A stretch of 62,964 bases of DNA. It comes from Halobacteriales archaeon QH_6_64_20 (GTDB taxonomy: Archaea; Halobacteriota; Halobacteria; Halobacteriales; Halococcaceae). The stretch is from NCBI GenBank assembly GCA_003021235.1, contig PXQR01000055.1, positions 1 through 62,964 of the forward strand, in the 5' to 3' direction. Positions 38,634 to 46,144 of this stretch are shown here, piece after piece. The number at the start of each line of letters is the position of its first letter. Position 1 is the stretch's first letter. The notes under the pieces are model-generated. The model was given only the letters and a program-made list of their open reading frames with translations. It did no database searches and was not told the origin of the DNA. A program made the position numbers and the translations under genes.

Positions 38634-39258
38634 GCAGTGTTACGTTAGGGAGTTGAGAGGGGTAGCGAGTCGTGTTGAACGGTTCGAAAGCCCCCGACAC
38701 GCTCGGCTCGCGCGGCCCGCTGTGCGCGCTCGCTCCTGGTTCAAAAGGCGCGGTAGTACTAGTCGCAATCTCTGCAACGTCGGATTGATGCTTCATCTGA
38801 GCAACTAAGATCGCCGTAAACGAAATATGACTGCCACTGAGGCGATGCTAGGGACGAAGCGTCTAGCGGATTTCTAGTGATACGAGATACGAAAGCCGGC
38901 CGCGTTCGGGTGGCAGACGCCCGAACGCGGCCGCTGGCAGCACCCATACTTAAAGTGCAGTTTGGTCGGAATGGCTCCCCTGAATTAACGGAACGAGCCG
39001 TCTGCTGGGTACTCTCGGACACCGTTTCAAAGCTTGTGACGGTCACTAGAGCGCCTTTTGTCATCACGAAAGACGCGAGGCGTCTTTCGAACGACTTCGG
39101 TCGCTCGCGTGCTTGTCCTCAAAATCGGAGATTTTGGGATCACGAAAGGCATGAAAGCCCTTTCGAACGACTTCGCCGGGCTTCGCCCAGCCCGCCAGCC
39201 CCTTTCAGTCCCGCCCGCGGTGGTCGTTCGGGGGGCCAATTGCGTAGCTCAATACTGC
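38634..39258. repeat. Dispersed repeat element B with core and hairpin modules
   Basis: Left end GCAGTGTTACGTTAGGG, right end (other strand) GCAGTATTGAGCTACGCAA. It combines the GAAAGCCCCCGACACGCTCGG segment also found in element E, the core (38750-39050) found in element A, and hairpins at 39067-39089, 39120-39136 and 39143-39165. It ends with CCCCTTTCAGTCCCGCC. In the core, a frame kept in A is broken by a stop after TEAMLGTKRLADF. A 13-base-stem palindrome beside 38900-38935 replaces a shorter hairpin seen in A. No gene lies in 38582-39375. Confidence 0.72.
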
Positions 39259-39375
39259 TCCGTCGAGCGACCGAGAGAACGACTCCTCCTCGCTCGCAGG
39301 GTCCGTCATCCGATCTCACACTCGATCGGCCGCCGGGATCGCGAACGCTTAGTGAATCGCTCTCGCAGACGGGAC

Positions 39376-39981
39376 ATGGCCGACACCGAGGGAATCGACG
39401 TCATCGACTGTACGCGCTGTCCCGAACTCGTCGAGTCGCGCTCGGGGGTCGTCAACGGCACGGGAGCATCCGACGCTGCGATCGTCTTCGTCGGCGAGGC
39501 ACCGGGTGCCGACGAGGACCGCGAAGGCGAACCGTTCGTCGGGCGAAGCGGCGGGGTGCTCGACGACAAGCTCACGGAACGCGGCCTCGACCGCGACAGC
39601 GTGCGGATCACGAACTGCGTGCGGTGTCGGCCCCCCGAGAATCGCGATCCGAACGCCGAGGAACTCGCGAACTGCCGTGAGTTCCTCGATCGTGAGATAA
39701 CCGGGATCGATCCCGAACTGATCGTCACGCTCGGGAAAGTGCCCTCCGAACACCTCCTCGATACGGACGTTGCAGTCACGAAGCAAGCCGGAGCAGTGAC
39801 CGAAACGCGGATCGGCGATGCGACCTACCGACTGTTGATCTGTGTCCACCCCGCGGCGACCTTTTACGATGGAAGTCAGGAGGCAACCCTCGATAGCGCG
39901 CTCGATACCGTCGCGGAACTGGTCGGCGTCGACACCGGGGACGGCGAAGGAAGCGGACAGTCCCGGCTCGGCGACTACTGA
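39376..39981 (+). CDS. Type 4/5 (archaeal) uracil-DNA glycosylase
   Basis: The 201-residue protein has an iron-sulfur-type cysteine set (CTRCPELVESR; NCVRCRPPENRDPN; CREFLD), motif A GEAPGADEDREGEPFVGRSG with the catalytic region, and the C-terminal CVHPAATFY. It removes uracil from DNA to start base excision repair. CTTAG at 39348-39352 is 26 bases before the ATG at 39376. The longer upstream frame lies inside repeat B and is not coding. Confidence 0.93.
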   Translation: MADTEGIDVIDCTRCPELVESRSGVVNGTGASDAAIVFVGEAPGADEDREGEPFVGRSGGVLDDKLTERGLDRDSVRITNCVRCRPPENRDPNAEELANCREFLDREITGIDPELIVTLGKVPSEHLLDTDVAVTKQAGAVTETRIGDATYRLLICVHPAATFYDGSQEATLDSALDTVAELVGVDTGDGEGSGQSRLGDY

Positions 39982-40138
39982 GACGGCGAACAACTCGATC
40001 GCTGTCCGCTCGTCGCCTATCTTGGAGATCGACGAGAACTGGCGGCTGACGCGAAACTGGTTGCGACGGCAACCGGTATTCAACAGTCACGGTTCCTCGA
40101 ACCGAAAGCGGCCTGTCACCCGCGGTCGTAAGCTGAGT

Positions 40139-40828
40139 ATGAGCGAGACGACACGGCGCGAGCGAGGGAGACGAACCGGCGAGCGCGAAACCGAGGCCGG
40201 GACCGAAGCCGAGATCGTGGTCGTCGACTACGGGCTCGGGAACCTCCGGAGCGTCACCCGAGGGCTCGAACGGGCGGGAGCGACGGTCGAGGTCACCGCC
40301 GATCCGGATTTCGAGGCGTGTGATGGAATCGTCCTCCCGGGGGTCGGAGCCTTCCGCGAGGGCGTCGAGAACGCCGGGCCATACCGAGAACGGCTGACCG
40401 AGGCGGCCGGGAGCGGTGTCCCAGTCTTCGGGATCTGTCTCGGGATGCAGATGCTTCTAACCACCAGCGAGGAAGCCGCAACCGCCGGCCAGGGCGACGT
40501 GACGGGCCTCGATCTGATTCCCGGTGAGAACGTCCGCTTTCGGGGCGAGCGAAAGGTTCCCCACATGGGCTGGAACGAGCTATCGATAGAGCGCGCGCAT
40601 CCCCTGGTGGAGGGAATCGACGGCGAACACGCTTACTTCGTCCACTCGTACTACGCGGTGCCCGACGACGAGGCGGCGGTCGCCGCCACCACCGACTACG
40701 GTACCGATTTCGCGAGCGTGATCGCCGATCCCGAGGGAACGGTCTTCGGCACGCAGTTCCACCCCGAGAAGTCCGGCGAAGTGGGATTGGAGATCCTCCG
40801 GAACTTCGTCTCGATCTGCGCGGAGTAA
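40139..40828 (+). CDS. hisH: Imidazole glycerol phosphate synthase, glutaminase subunit
   Basis: The 229-residue protein has an extra basic N-terminus (~25 residues), then EIVVVDYGLGNLRSVTRGLE. The glutaminase nucleophile is in GICLGMQMLL and the His-Glu pair in FGTQFHPEKSGEVGLEIL; the oxyanion region is LPGVGAFREG. It supplies ammonia to HisF in histidine synthesis. No other his gene is nearby, as is common in haloarchaea. Confidence 0.94.
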   Translation: MSETTRRERGRRTGERETEAGTEAEIVVVDYGLGNLRSVTRGLERAGATVEVTADPDFEACDGIVLPGVGAFREGVENAGPYRERLTEAAGSGVPVFGICLGMQMLLTTSEEAATAGQGDVTGLDLIPGENVRFRGERKVPHMGWNELSIERAHPLVEGIDGEHAYFVHSYYAVPDDEAAVAATTDYGTDFASVIADPEGTVFGTQFHPEKSGEVGLEILRNFVSICAE

Positions 40829-40876
40829 TCGAGGTCGCTGGGTAGCGAGTCGACGGGCAACTGATCGGGTGCCCCG

Positions 40877-41254
40877 TTAGATCCGCTCGGGCCGTACGAG
40901 TTCGCCATCGAGAGCGACCATAGCGCCGTAGAGAAATACCGCGGTGCCGACGGCGAACAAGGCGACTCCGATAGGGAACGCGAGCGCGCCGAACTCCTCA
41001 CCGCCGGTGATGATACCGGCGGCGAGAGCGATACTCGAACCGCCCGCCGTGTATCCGAGTCCCGAACGTCCCGTTCCCGTCGGCTCGCGGCGCAACATGA
41101 CGTAACCGAGAACCACCGCCCCGCCGAGAATCGCGACGAGTTACGCGAAGAGAAGCGGTGTCCCTCCATCGAAGCGAGTCACGATCACGCCGATACCGAC
41201 GGTCCCAATGCCGAGGGGAGCAACGCCGCAGACGAGCAATCGGTCGTGATCCAC
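40877..41254 (-). pseudogene. Small membrane protein gene with an in-frame stop
   Basis: A frame from a GTG at 41254 (MDHDRLLVCGVAPLGIGTVG...) continues through a TAA at 41141-41143 into LVAILGGAVVLGYVMLRREP and ends at 40877. Together it gives four hydrophobic segments in ~125 residues. A protein starting at the ATG at 41116 (79 residues, two segments) could still be made. The continuity of hydrophobic segments across the stop supports a nonsense mutation or a base error. No family recognised. Confidence 0.55.
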
Positions 41255-41301
41255 ACCCCTCCTCTCGTGTCTACGAACCTAACCGTTGTGGCGGTTACAG
41301 G

Positions 41302-41480
41302 GGTAGCGTTAAGTCGGCCAATTGCCCGCCGAACAACCGCCGCGGGCGGGACTGAAAGGGGCCGACAGCGTGGCGGCTTTAGTACTATACTGTCTGTCGT
41401 AAGTCTTTGTGCAACCGGGGGCCAGATAGTGCATAAGAACTTCTCGCTAACAGTATAGTCGCAACCTGTGGGTGTTGCTG
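41302..41480. repeat. Partial dispersed repeat C
   Basis: GGTAGCGTTAAGTCGGCCAA starts a segment that matches the left end of element A, including GGGCGGGACTGAAAGGGGCC, and then TTAGTACTA|TAGTCGCAACC. The last part is interrupted by a 68-bp element (41388-41455). The right half of the repeat is missing. The remainder of 41255-41629 contains no gene; it ends in the promoter of the next gene. Confidence 0.65.
41388..41455. mobile_element. 68-bp TA-flanked mini-element
   Basis: ACTATACTGT (41384-41393) and ACAGTATAGT (41450-41459) are exact inverted repeats. Compared with elements A and B, which read TAGTACTAGTCGC without interruption, 68 bases have been inserted with a TA duplication (41386-41387 and 41456-41457). 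TA duplication is the mark of IS630/Tc1-type transposition. The element has no coding capacity. Confidence 0.7.
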
Positions 41481-41600
41481 AGAGTGGCTCAGACGTGAGA
41501 CATACTGAGACGACAATCAGCAGCTGAAGGCCGTACTCAAAGGTTGGGGGACCACAGCAAAAAGATGCGAGCGGCGTGTCGCACAGGCGTCTGACGGACG

Positions 41601-41607
41601 CTTATAT
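41601..41607 (+). promoter_or_regulatory. TATA box deciding the start of the DUF7139-like gene
   Basis: CTTATAT is centred 26 bases before the ATG at 41630. It rules out the earlier in-frame ATGs at 41576 and 41606, one of which overlaps the box. Confidence 0.6.
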
Positions 41608-41629
41608 GCTTTCGGGCGGAGGCCCGCGC

Positions 41630-42889
41630 ATGGGACGGGAGGAGTTCGAAAGCGAGGTGGACGGACGAGGGCGAGGACGCGGACACGAACGACCGTACCT
41701 CGGGCAGGGGTTGTTCGCCGGTGGTGTCGGACTGGTGCTCGTCGCGGTCGCACTCGGGGCCTCTATGGGCATCGCCGGGGCGCTCGGCCTCGGGACGACC
41801 GGCGCGCGCGAACTCGCCGGCGGGATCGCGGGCATCGGGCTGGCCGCGGCGCTCGTCGGGGCGCTCGCGATCGTGCCGGTCGATCGCGGCACCTGGTACC
41901 GGGGCGTCGGAGGGGCGCTCGTCGCATGCGTCGGGGTCGCCGGGTTCCTCTGGGCGTTTCCCGGTCGGTGGTACGGCGACAGCCCCGATATGGCCTTCTC
42001 GGTGCTCGCGGTCTACGCGCTCGGCGTGATCACCGTCGGATCGTATCTCTTTGCAGGCGTCTCGGACCTGGCAGGACGCGTCGGACGGACGAAAGCGTCG
42101 GCGGCTCCGGGAGGCAACGAGGCCGACGCGACCGGGGCACCCGAAGAGGGGGCGAACGGGACGACCGTAACCAACGGAACGAACGGGATCGACGGGAGCG
42201 TCGACCGAGACGGGGGAGAGGTGCTCTATGAGCGTACGGCCGACGCGGGAGGGGATGTGACGGGCGCGACGAGCACGGCGACCGCGGCCGATGGAGCCGA
42301 GCCGTCCGGAGCGGCGACGATCGATCGGATCGAGTCGACCGAAGGGGAGTTCACCTGGTCGGACTCGGAGTTCACCGTCGAACCGATCGATCGGATCGAA
42401 GCGAGCGAGTCGAGCGCCGAGACCCCTGAAAGCCCTGGACCGGCCGAGCATACGTCGAACGAGGACCGAGCGCGGGCGTCGGGGGACGAAGCGAAGCGAC
42501 ATCGGACCCCGGTCGCGGTCGCGAGCGACGGCGCGGGCACGCTCACGACGCCGACGAACGGACACCGGCCGTCGGCGTCGGGAGGGTCGACGAGGTCGAG
42601 GTCAAGGTCGACGACCGGATCGGCCGGCACGGGATCGGTCGCTTCGAGGGGGTCGGACGCGAGCGCATCGAGCGGGCGCGAGGACGCCTCCCCGGACGGT
42701 GGGGGCAACGAGGGGAACGGGAACGGGATCGACGCGGTCCGGCTCGGGCCGTCGGTCGACGAGTACTGTGGCAACTGCGCGTTCTTCCAGTACAGACGAG
42801 CCGACGGCGAGCTCACGCCGTACTGTGGGTACCACGAGGAGGCGATGGACGACATGGAACCGTGTCTCGGGTGGCGATCGAACTCCTGA
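41630..42889 (+). CDS. DUF7139-like membrane protein with C-terminal zinc finger
   Basis: The 419-residue protein has an N-terminal block of four hydrophobic segments (~30-145). A long Ser/Gly/Glu-rich disordered region follows (~150-385). The C-terminal zinc site is CGNCAFFQYRRADGELTPYC, with a further Cys at EPCLGW. The membrane part is paralogous to the gene at 43481. The zinc end resembles short CxxC-type domains in haloarchaeal proteins. Role unknown. The start rests on the TATA box at 41601-41607. Confidence 0.78.
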   Translation: MGREEFESEVDGRGRGRGHERPYLGQGLFAGGVGLVLVAVALGASMGIAGALGLGTTGARELAGGIAGIGLAAALVGALAIVPVDRGTWYRGVGGALVACVGVAGFLWAFPGRWYGDSPDMAFSVLAVYALGVITVGSYLFAGVSDLAGRVGRTKASAAPGGNEADATGAPEEGANGTTVTNGTNGIDGSVDRDGGEVLYERTADAGGDVTGATSTATAADGAEPSGAATIDRIESTEGEFTWSDSEFTVEPIDRIEASESSAETPESPGPAEHTSNEDRARASGDEAKRHRTPVAVASDGAGTLTTPTNGHRPSASGGSTRSRSRSTTGSAGTGSVASRGSDASASSGREDASPDGGGNEGNGNGIDAVRLGPSVDEYCGNCAFFQYRRADGELTPYCGYHEEAMDDMEPCLGWRSNS

Positions 42890-43002
42890 GACGACCCGGA
42901 CGAGAACCGAAGCGAGAGCGAAAGGGTCGGTCGTGTTACGTTCGGGTCGGGCGTCGGACCGCCGATCTCGGGGAACCGAAGCCGGATGTCGAGAGGGTGG
43001 GA
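42890..43002. other. Gene-free spacer before the nested MITEs
   Basis: Together with 43373-43480 it forms the non-element part of a 590-base gap between two paralogous genes. I see no gene in it. 42995-43002 is the left copy of the outer MITE target duplication (GGGTGGGA). Confidence 0.4.
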
Positions 43003-43364
43003 CGCTCTTATGTAGACTGGCGGAACAGCACGCTAATAATGGCACTGCTAGATTGAGGAGAAACCGATAGAAAGCACCGGGGAAACTCGTTCAATTCCTG
43101 CCCCGTTGCTGCACTACTATCGCTGGGTGAACAATGGTGGATCGCTGAAGTGGTCGTTTTCGGCAGTATGAGCTGATTCCTTACCAAGCCATCATTTATT
43201 ACTGGTTCGACTATCCCACTTCGTTCTGGTGGTTTGATACCAATCTAGCAGTGCCCTAATAATAGACACACTATGGTGAGAGACAGCCGCTACGTCACGA
43301 ATACAGCTTACTCAGGAGCTAAATCGCTCGTCATCTCGCGGTTCCGCTGTACTACACAAGAGCG
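43003..43364. mobile_element. 139-bp MITE interrupted by a second MITE
   Basis: Ends CGCTCTTATGTAG... and, on the other strand, CGCTCTTGTGTAG.... It is flanked by GGGTGGGA on both sides (42995-43002 and 43365-43372), a perfect 8-bp target duplication. Taking out the inner element and one copy of its target (223 bases) leaves 139 bases, the same length as the copy at 18118-18256 and nearly the same sequence. Confidence 0.93.
43041..43255. mobile_element. 215-bp MITE nested in the first, family with 56674-56888
   Basis: Inverted ends GGCACTGCTAGATTG. It is flanked by CTAATAAT at 43033-43040 and 43256-43263, an 8-bp duplication of the host MITE sequence; the uninterrupted copy at 18118 has CTAACAAT at the same offset. 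It is 215 bases long with no coding capacity. An internal block starting 90 bases in (43131) matches the element at 56674 at the same offset. Confidence 0.92.
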
Positions 43365-43451
43365 GGGTGGGAAGGCGACGTCGGTGTCGGTGCGGACGTA
43401 CGCTAAGGGGGAAACGGTTTTTAACGTTCGAGAGGCCGAGGTCCGGTACTG

Positions 43452-43458
43452 TTATATA
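43452..43458 (+). promoter_or_regulatory. TATA box of the second DUF7139-like gene
   Basis: A TTATATATA run is centred 26 bases before the ATG at 43481 and decides that start over the ATG at 43466. Confidence 0.6.
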
Positions 43459-43480
43459 TACGGGTATGGGTGTGAGAACC

Positions 43481-44071
43481 ATGACTAGCCTCACCGATGC
43501 CTACGACCGACGGGTCGGTGGTGGCGGGCGGGGGGATCGCGGACGAGGCAGCGGGAGGTCGGACGGGGAGCGCAGTGTAGCCGACGCGAGAACACCCCGA
43601 CGGCCGTACGTCGGGTTAGGGGCGCTCGTCGCTGCGAGCGCGCTCGTCAGCGGGGCGATCGTGCTCGCGACGTCGGTCACCGTGGCGACGGCGGCCGGAC
43701 TGTCGGCGGTCGAGGCCGACGAGCTCGCCCGCGTGCTCTGCGGGCTCGGCCTCCCGCTCGCGTTCGTCGGCGTGCTCGCCGCCATACCCGCGCCCCGGCG
43801 CGCGAACGTTCTCGCGGCGATCGGATCCCTGCTCGCGATCTGTGGGCTCGCGGTCTTCTCGTGGGCGTACCCCGATCGCTGGTTCGGCGACGCGCTCGAT
43901 CTCACCGCCCCGGTCGTCTCGCTGTACGCCCTCGGCCTCCTGTTCGCCCTCCTGGCGCTCGCCGTGGGCGTGCTCGCGTTCGGCCGCGAGGGAGAACCGA
44001 ACGGCGACGCGGATAGCGACACGGAGTCGAGCCCTCGGGACCGGAACGGTCGAACGTCGCTCCTTCGATAA
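43481..44071 (+). CDS. Membrane protein paralogous to 41630-42889
   Basis: The 196-residue protein starts MTSLTDAYDRRVGGGG. It has four hydrophobic segments. The blocks FSWAYPDRWFGDALDLTAPV and YALGL align with FLWAFPGRWYGDSPDMAF and YALGV of the gene at 41630. It lacks the disordered region and the zinc finger. The two look like an old tandem duplication, later separated by the nested MITEs. Role unknown. Confidence 0.75.
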   Translation: MTSLTDAYDRRVGGGGRGDRGRGSGRSDGERSVADARTPRRPYVGLGALVAASALVSGAIVLATSVTVATAAGLSAVEADELARVLCGLGLPLAFVGVLAAIPAPRRANVLAAIGSLLAICGLAVFSWAYPDRWFGDALDLTAPVVSLYALGLLFALLALAVGVLAFGREGEPNGDADSDTESSPRDRNGRTSLLR

Positions 44072-44239
44072 CCCGGCGAAGTCGCGCACCGAGCACGACG
44101 AGCGGACGGGAGCCGGCACTGCTCTCGATCGGGCCGGCTGCCGTCGAACATTACACGTTGTCCGCCTTGCATATAAAATACTCTATTAAAAGAAAAATTC
44201 AATAGTCATGGATAGTTGTGATATGTCGATCGCGATCAC

Positions 44240-45478
44240 ATGGACGCCAAGGGAGGACGTATGCGAGCAGGGCGAGACGATCCGGCCGAGCGTCGGGTTC
44301 GCCCGACGTCGCGCGCGGACCGTTCGACCGATACGTCCGATAGCGTGCGCTCGCGGCGACGGGTGCTAAAGAGCATCGCCGGTATCGGGGCCGGCGGGCT
44401 CGGCCTCGGCGTCGCAACACGTCGGCCGGAGAGCCATGGGGCGGAGAACTCGACACACGAGCACGGACTCGACGGGGTGGGAGAAGTCGGCGGTTCCCGG
44501 TCACGAGAGCGGATTCACGTCGGTATCCACGAGGGTTCGGACGCCGGTGCCGTCGGGCGAGCCGACCGTATCGAGTCGTGGATCGGTCCGCGATTCGACG
44601 TACAGAACGTCTTCATACCGTGGGACGACGGGCGCTACGAGTTGGACGAGCTGTTCGGTCGCGTGCTCCCGGGGATCTGGGCCGCCGGACGGACGCCAAT
44701 GCTCACGTGGGAGCCCTATCTCACCTCGAGCCCGACGCCCGAAGACGTGCTCGAACGGATCACGGCGGGCGAGTACGACGCCTTTCTCACGGAGTGGGCC
44801 GAGCGAATGAGCGCGGCGATAGCGCGGGCGAACGTCCGTCACCCGCGGGTACGAACGGAGCGGCCGGCGGCCTACGTTCGACTAGCCCACGAAGCGAACG
44901 GCAACTGGTATCCGTGGGCACCGGCGAGCGGGAAGGGCACCCCCGAAGAGTACGCCTCGATGTGGCGGTACGTCCGGTCGCGCGTCGAGCGCGAGCTCGA
45001 AGCTGGGTCACTCCTCGCGTGGACGTGGGCGGTCAACGGCGTCGACGTCGGTCCCTATACGATGGAGGAGCTCTATCCCGGTGACGCCGTCGTCGACCGG
45101 GCGGGCGTCGATAACTACAACTGGGGGACAAGTCAGCCGTGGTCGCGCTGGCGCTCGCCGGAAGAACTGTTCGCCGGGCCGGTCGCACGCGTCCGGGAGA
45201 TCGTCGGGAACGACGTCCCGATCGGCGTGACCGAGTTCGCCTCCTCGTCGCTCACGGAGGAGGGATACGACGTCGAGCGCAAGGCGGCGTGGATACGGGA
45301 GGCGTTCGGCGCGCTCGATCGAGCGGGCATCGACATGGCCGTCTGGTTCAACCGGGACCGAAAGACCGACTGGGCCGTCTTCGACGGGGAGCGCGGCACC
45401 GACCGGATCACGGGCGACAGGCGGCGATACGAGGTGTATCCGGCGTACAAAGACGGAATACTGGCACGACGTCGATAG
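44240..45478 (+). CDS. Tat-exported GH26-like glycoside hydrolase
   Basis: The N-terminal ~65 residues include a twin-arginine signal SRRRVLKSIAGIGAGGLGLG. The catalytic domain has RLAHEANGNWYPW (acid/base Glu, ~217) and PIGVTEFASSS (nucleophile Glu, ~330), with VDNYNWG between, as in GH26 beta-mannanases. It probably cleaves a beta-linked polysaccharide outside the cell. Start could be 44240 or the ATG at 44261; neither has a well-placed box, although the upstream 44171-44200 is very AT-rich. No transporter is next to it. Confidence 0.83.
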   Translation: MDAKGGRMRAGRDDPAERRVRPTSRADRSTDTSDSVRSRRRVLKSIAGIGAGGLGLGVATRRPESHGAENSTHEHGLDGVGEVGGSRSRERIHVGIHEGSDAGAVGRADRIESWIGPRFDVQNVFIPWDDGRYELDELFGRVLPGIWAAGRTPMLTWEPYLTSSPTPEDVLERITAGEYDAFLTEWAERMSAAIARANVRHPRVRTERPAAYVRLAHEANGNWYPWAPASGKGTPEEYASMWRYVRSRVERELEAGSLLAWTWAVNGVDVGPYTMEELYPGDAVVDRAGVDNYNWGTSQPWSRWRSPEELFAGPVARVREIVGNDVPIGVTEFASSSLTEEGYDVERKAAWIREAFGALDRAGIDMAVWFNRDRKTDWAVFDGERGTDRITGDRRRYEVYPAYKDGILARRR

Positions 45479-45598
45479 TTTCTCGACAGCAGACCGACTC
45501 GGGAATATGGAAGAGGATGGTGAAATCGGGCCAGAGGGACCCGAACGGAGTTCTTCGATCGAAAATCCGGTGTGAGGCTTGATGGTGATTACGAGAAC

Positions 45599-46144
45599 TT
45601 AGAGGTTCGCAAGAGTCCGCTCGACCGAATCCCAGTGACTCCCTCTCCAGAAGTGTTGGTTACACTCGACACAGCGCCAGACGGCCTCGATATCGGCGCT
45701 GGGCGCGTATTCCGGCGTTTCCTCGCCCTCGCTCACGGTTTCGACGGGACCGTTACACCGACCGCAACGCGCCGGTCGGTCGGCTAAAGTGAGGTCGTAG
45801 CCCGCCGCGCGGAGTTCGCGCAACTGGCCCGTGATCGCCCGTGATTCGAGCAACAAACCGTCAGCGCCGGCTCCGGGCTCGTCCTCCCTCTCGCTTCCGG
45901 CACTCGATGCCCGCGCCCGCGCGGCCAACTGTCGGTCGCGCGTCAGTAGGGTTCGACCCTCTCCACGAGCAACGGCGAGCAGTCGGTCGTCGGCCTCGAT
46001 ACCGCGATCGAGCGCGTAGGCCGCGTCGTACCCACACATCCGCAGGTAGGTAACGAGCGAGCCGCACATCACGTCGCACAGAAGCGCCTCCTCTCGAACC
46101 TCAACATCATTATTACGGCTGCGATCACGATCACGGTCGCTCAT
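45599..46144 (-). CDS. Mut7-C RNase-domain protein with zinc ribbon
   Basis: The 181-residue protein has a PIN-like Mut7-C domain (LLCDVMCGSLVTYLRMCGYDA, ADDRLLAVARGEGRTLLTRD) and a C-terminal zinc ribbon (CGRCNGPV, WRCVECNQHFWRGSHW). The fold predicts an RNase. An insertion (~80-98) breaks the domain. Its ATG overlaps the polX stop (ATGA), so it is the third gene of the DUF5788-polX-Mut7-C operon. Confidence 0.9.
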   Translation of the reverse strand: MSDRDRDRSRNNDVEVREEALLCDVMCGSLVTYLRMCGYDAAYALDRGIEADDRLLAVARGEGRTLLTRDRQLAARARASSAGSEREDEPGAGADGLLLESRAITGQLRELRAAGYDLTLADRPARCGRCNGPVETVSEGEETPEYAPSADIEAVWRCVECNQHFWRGSHWDSVERTLANL

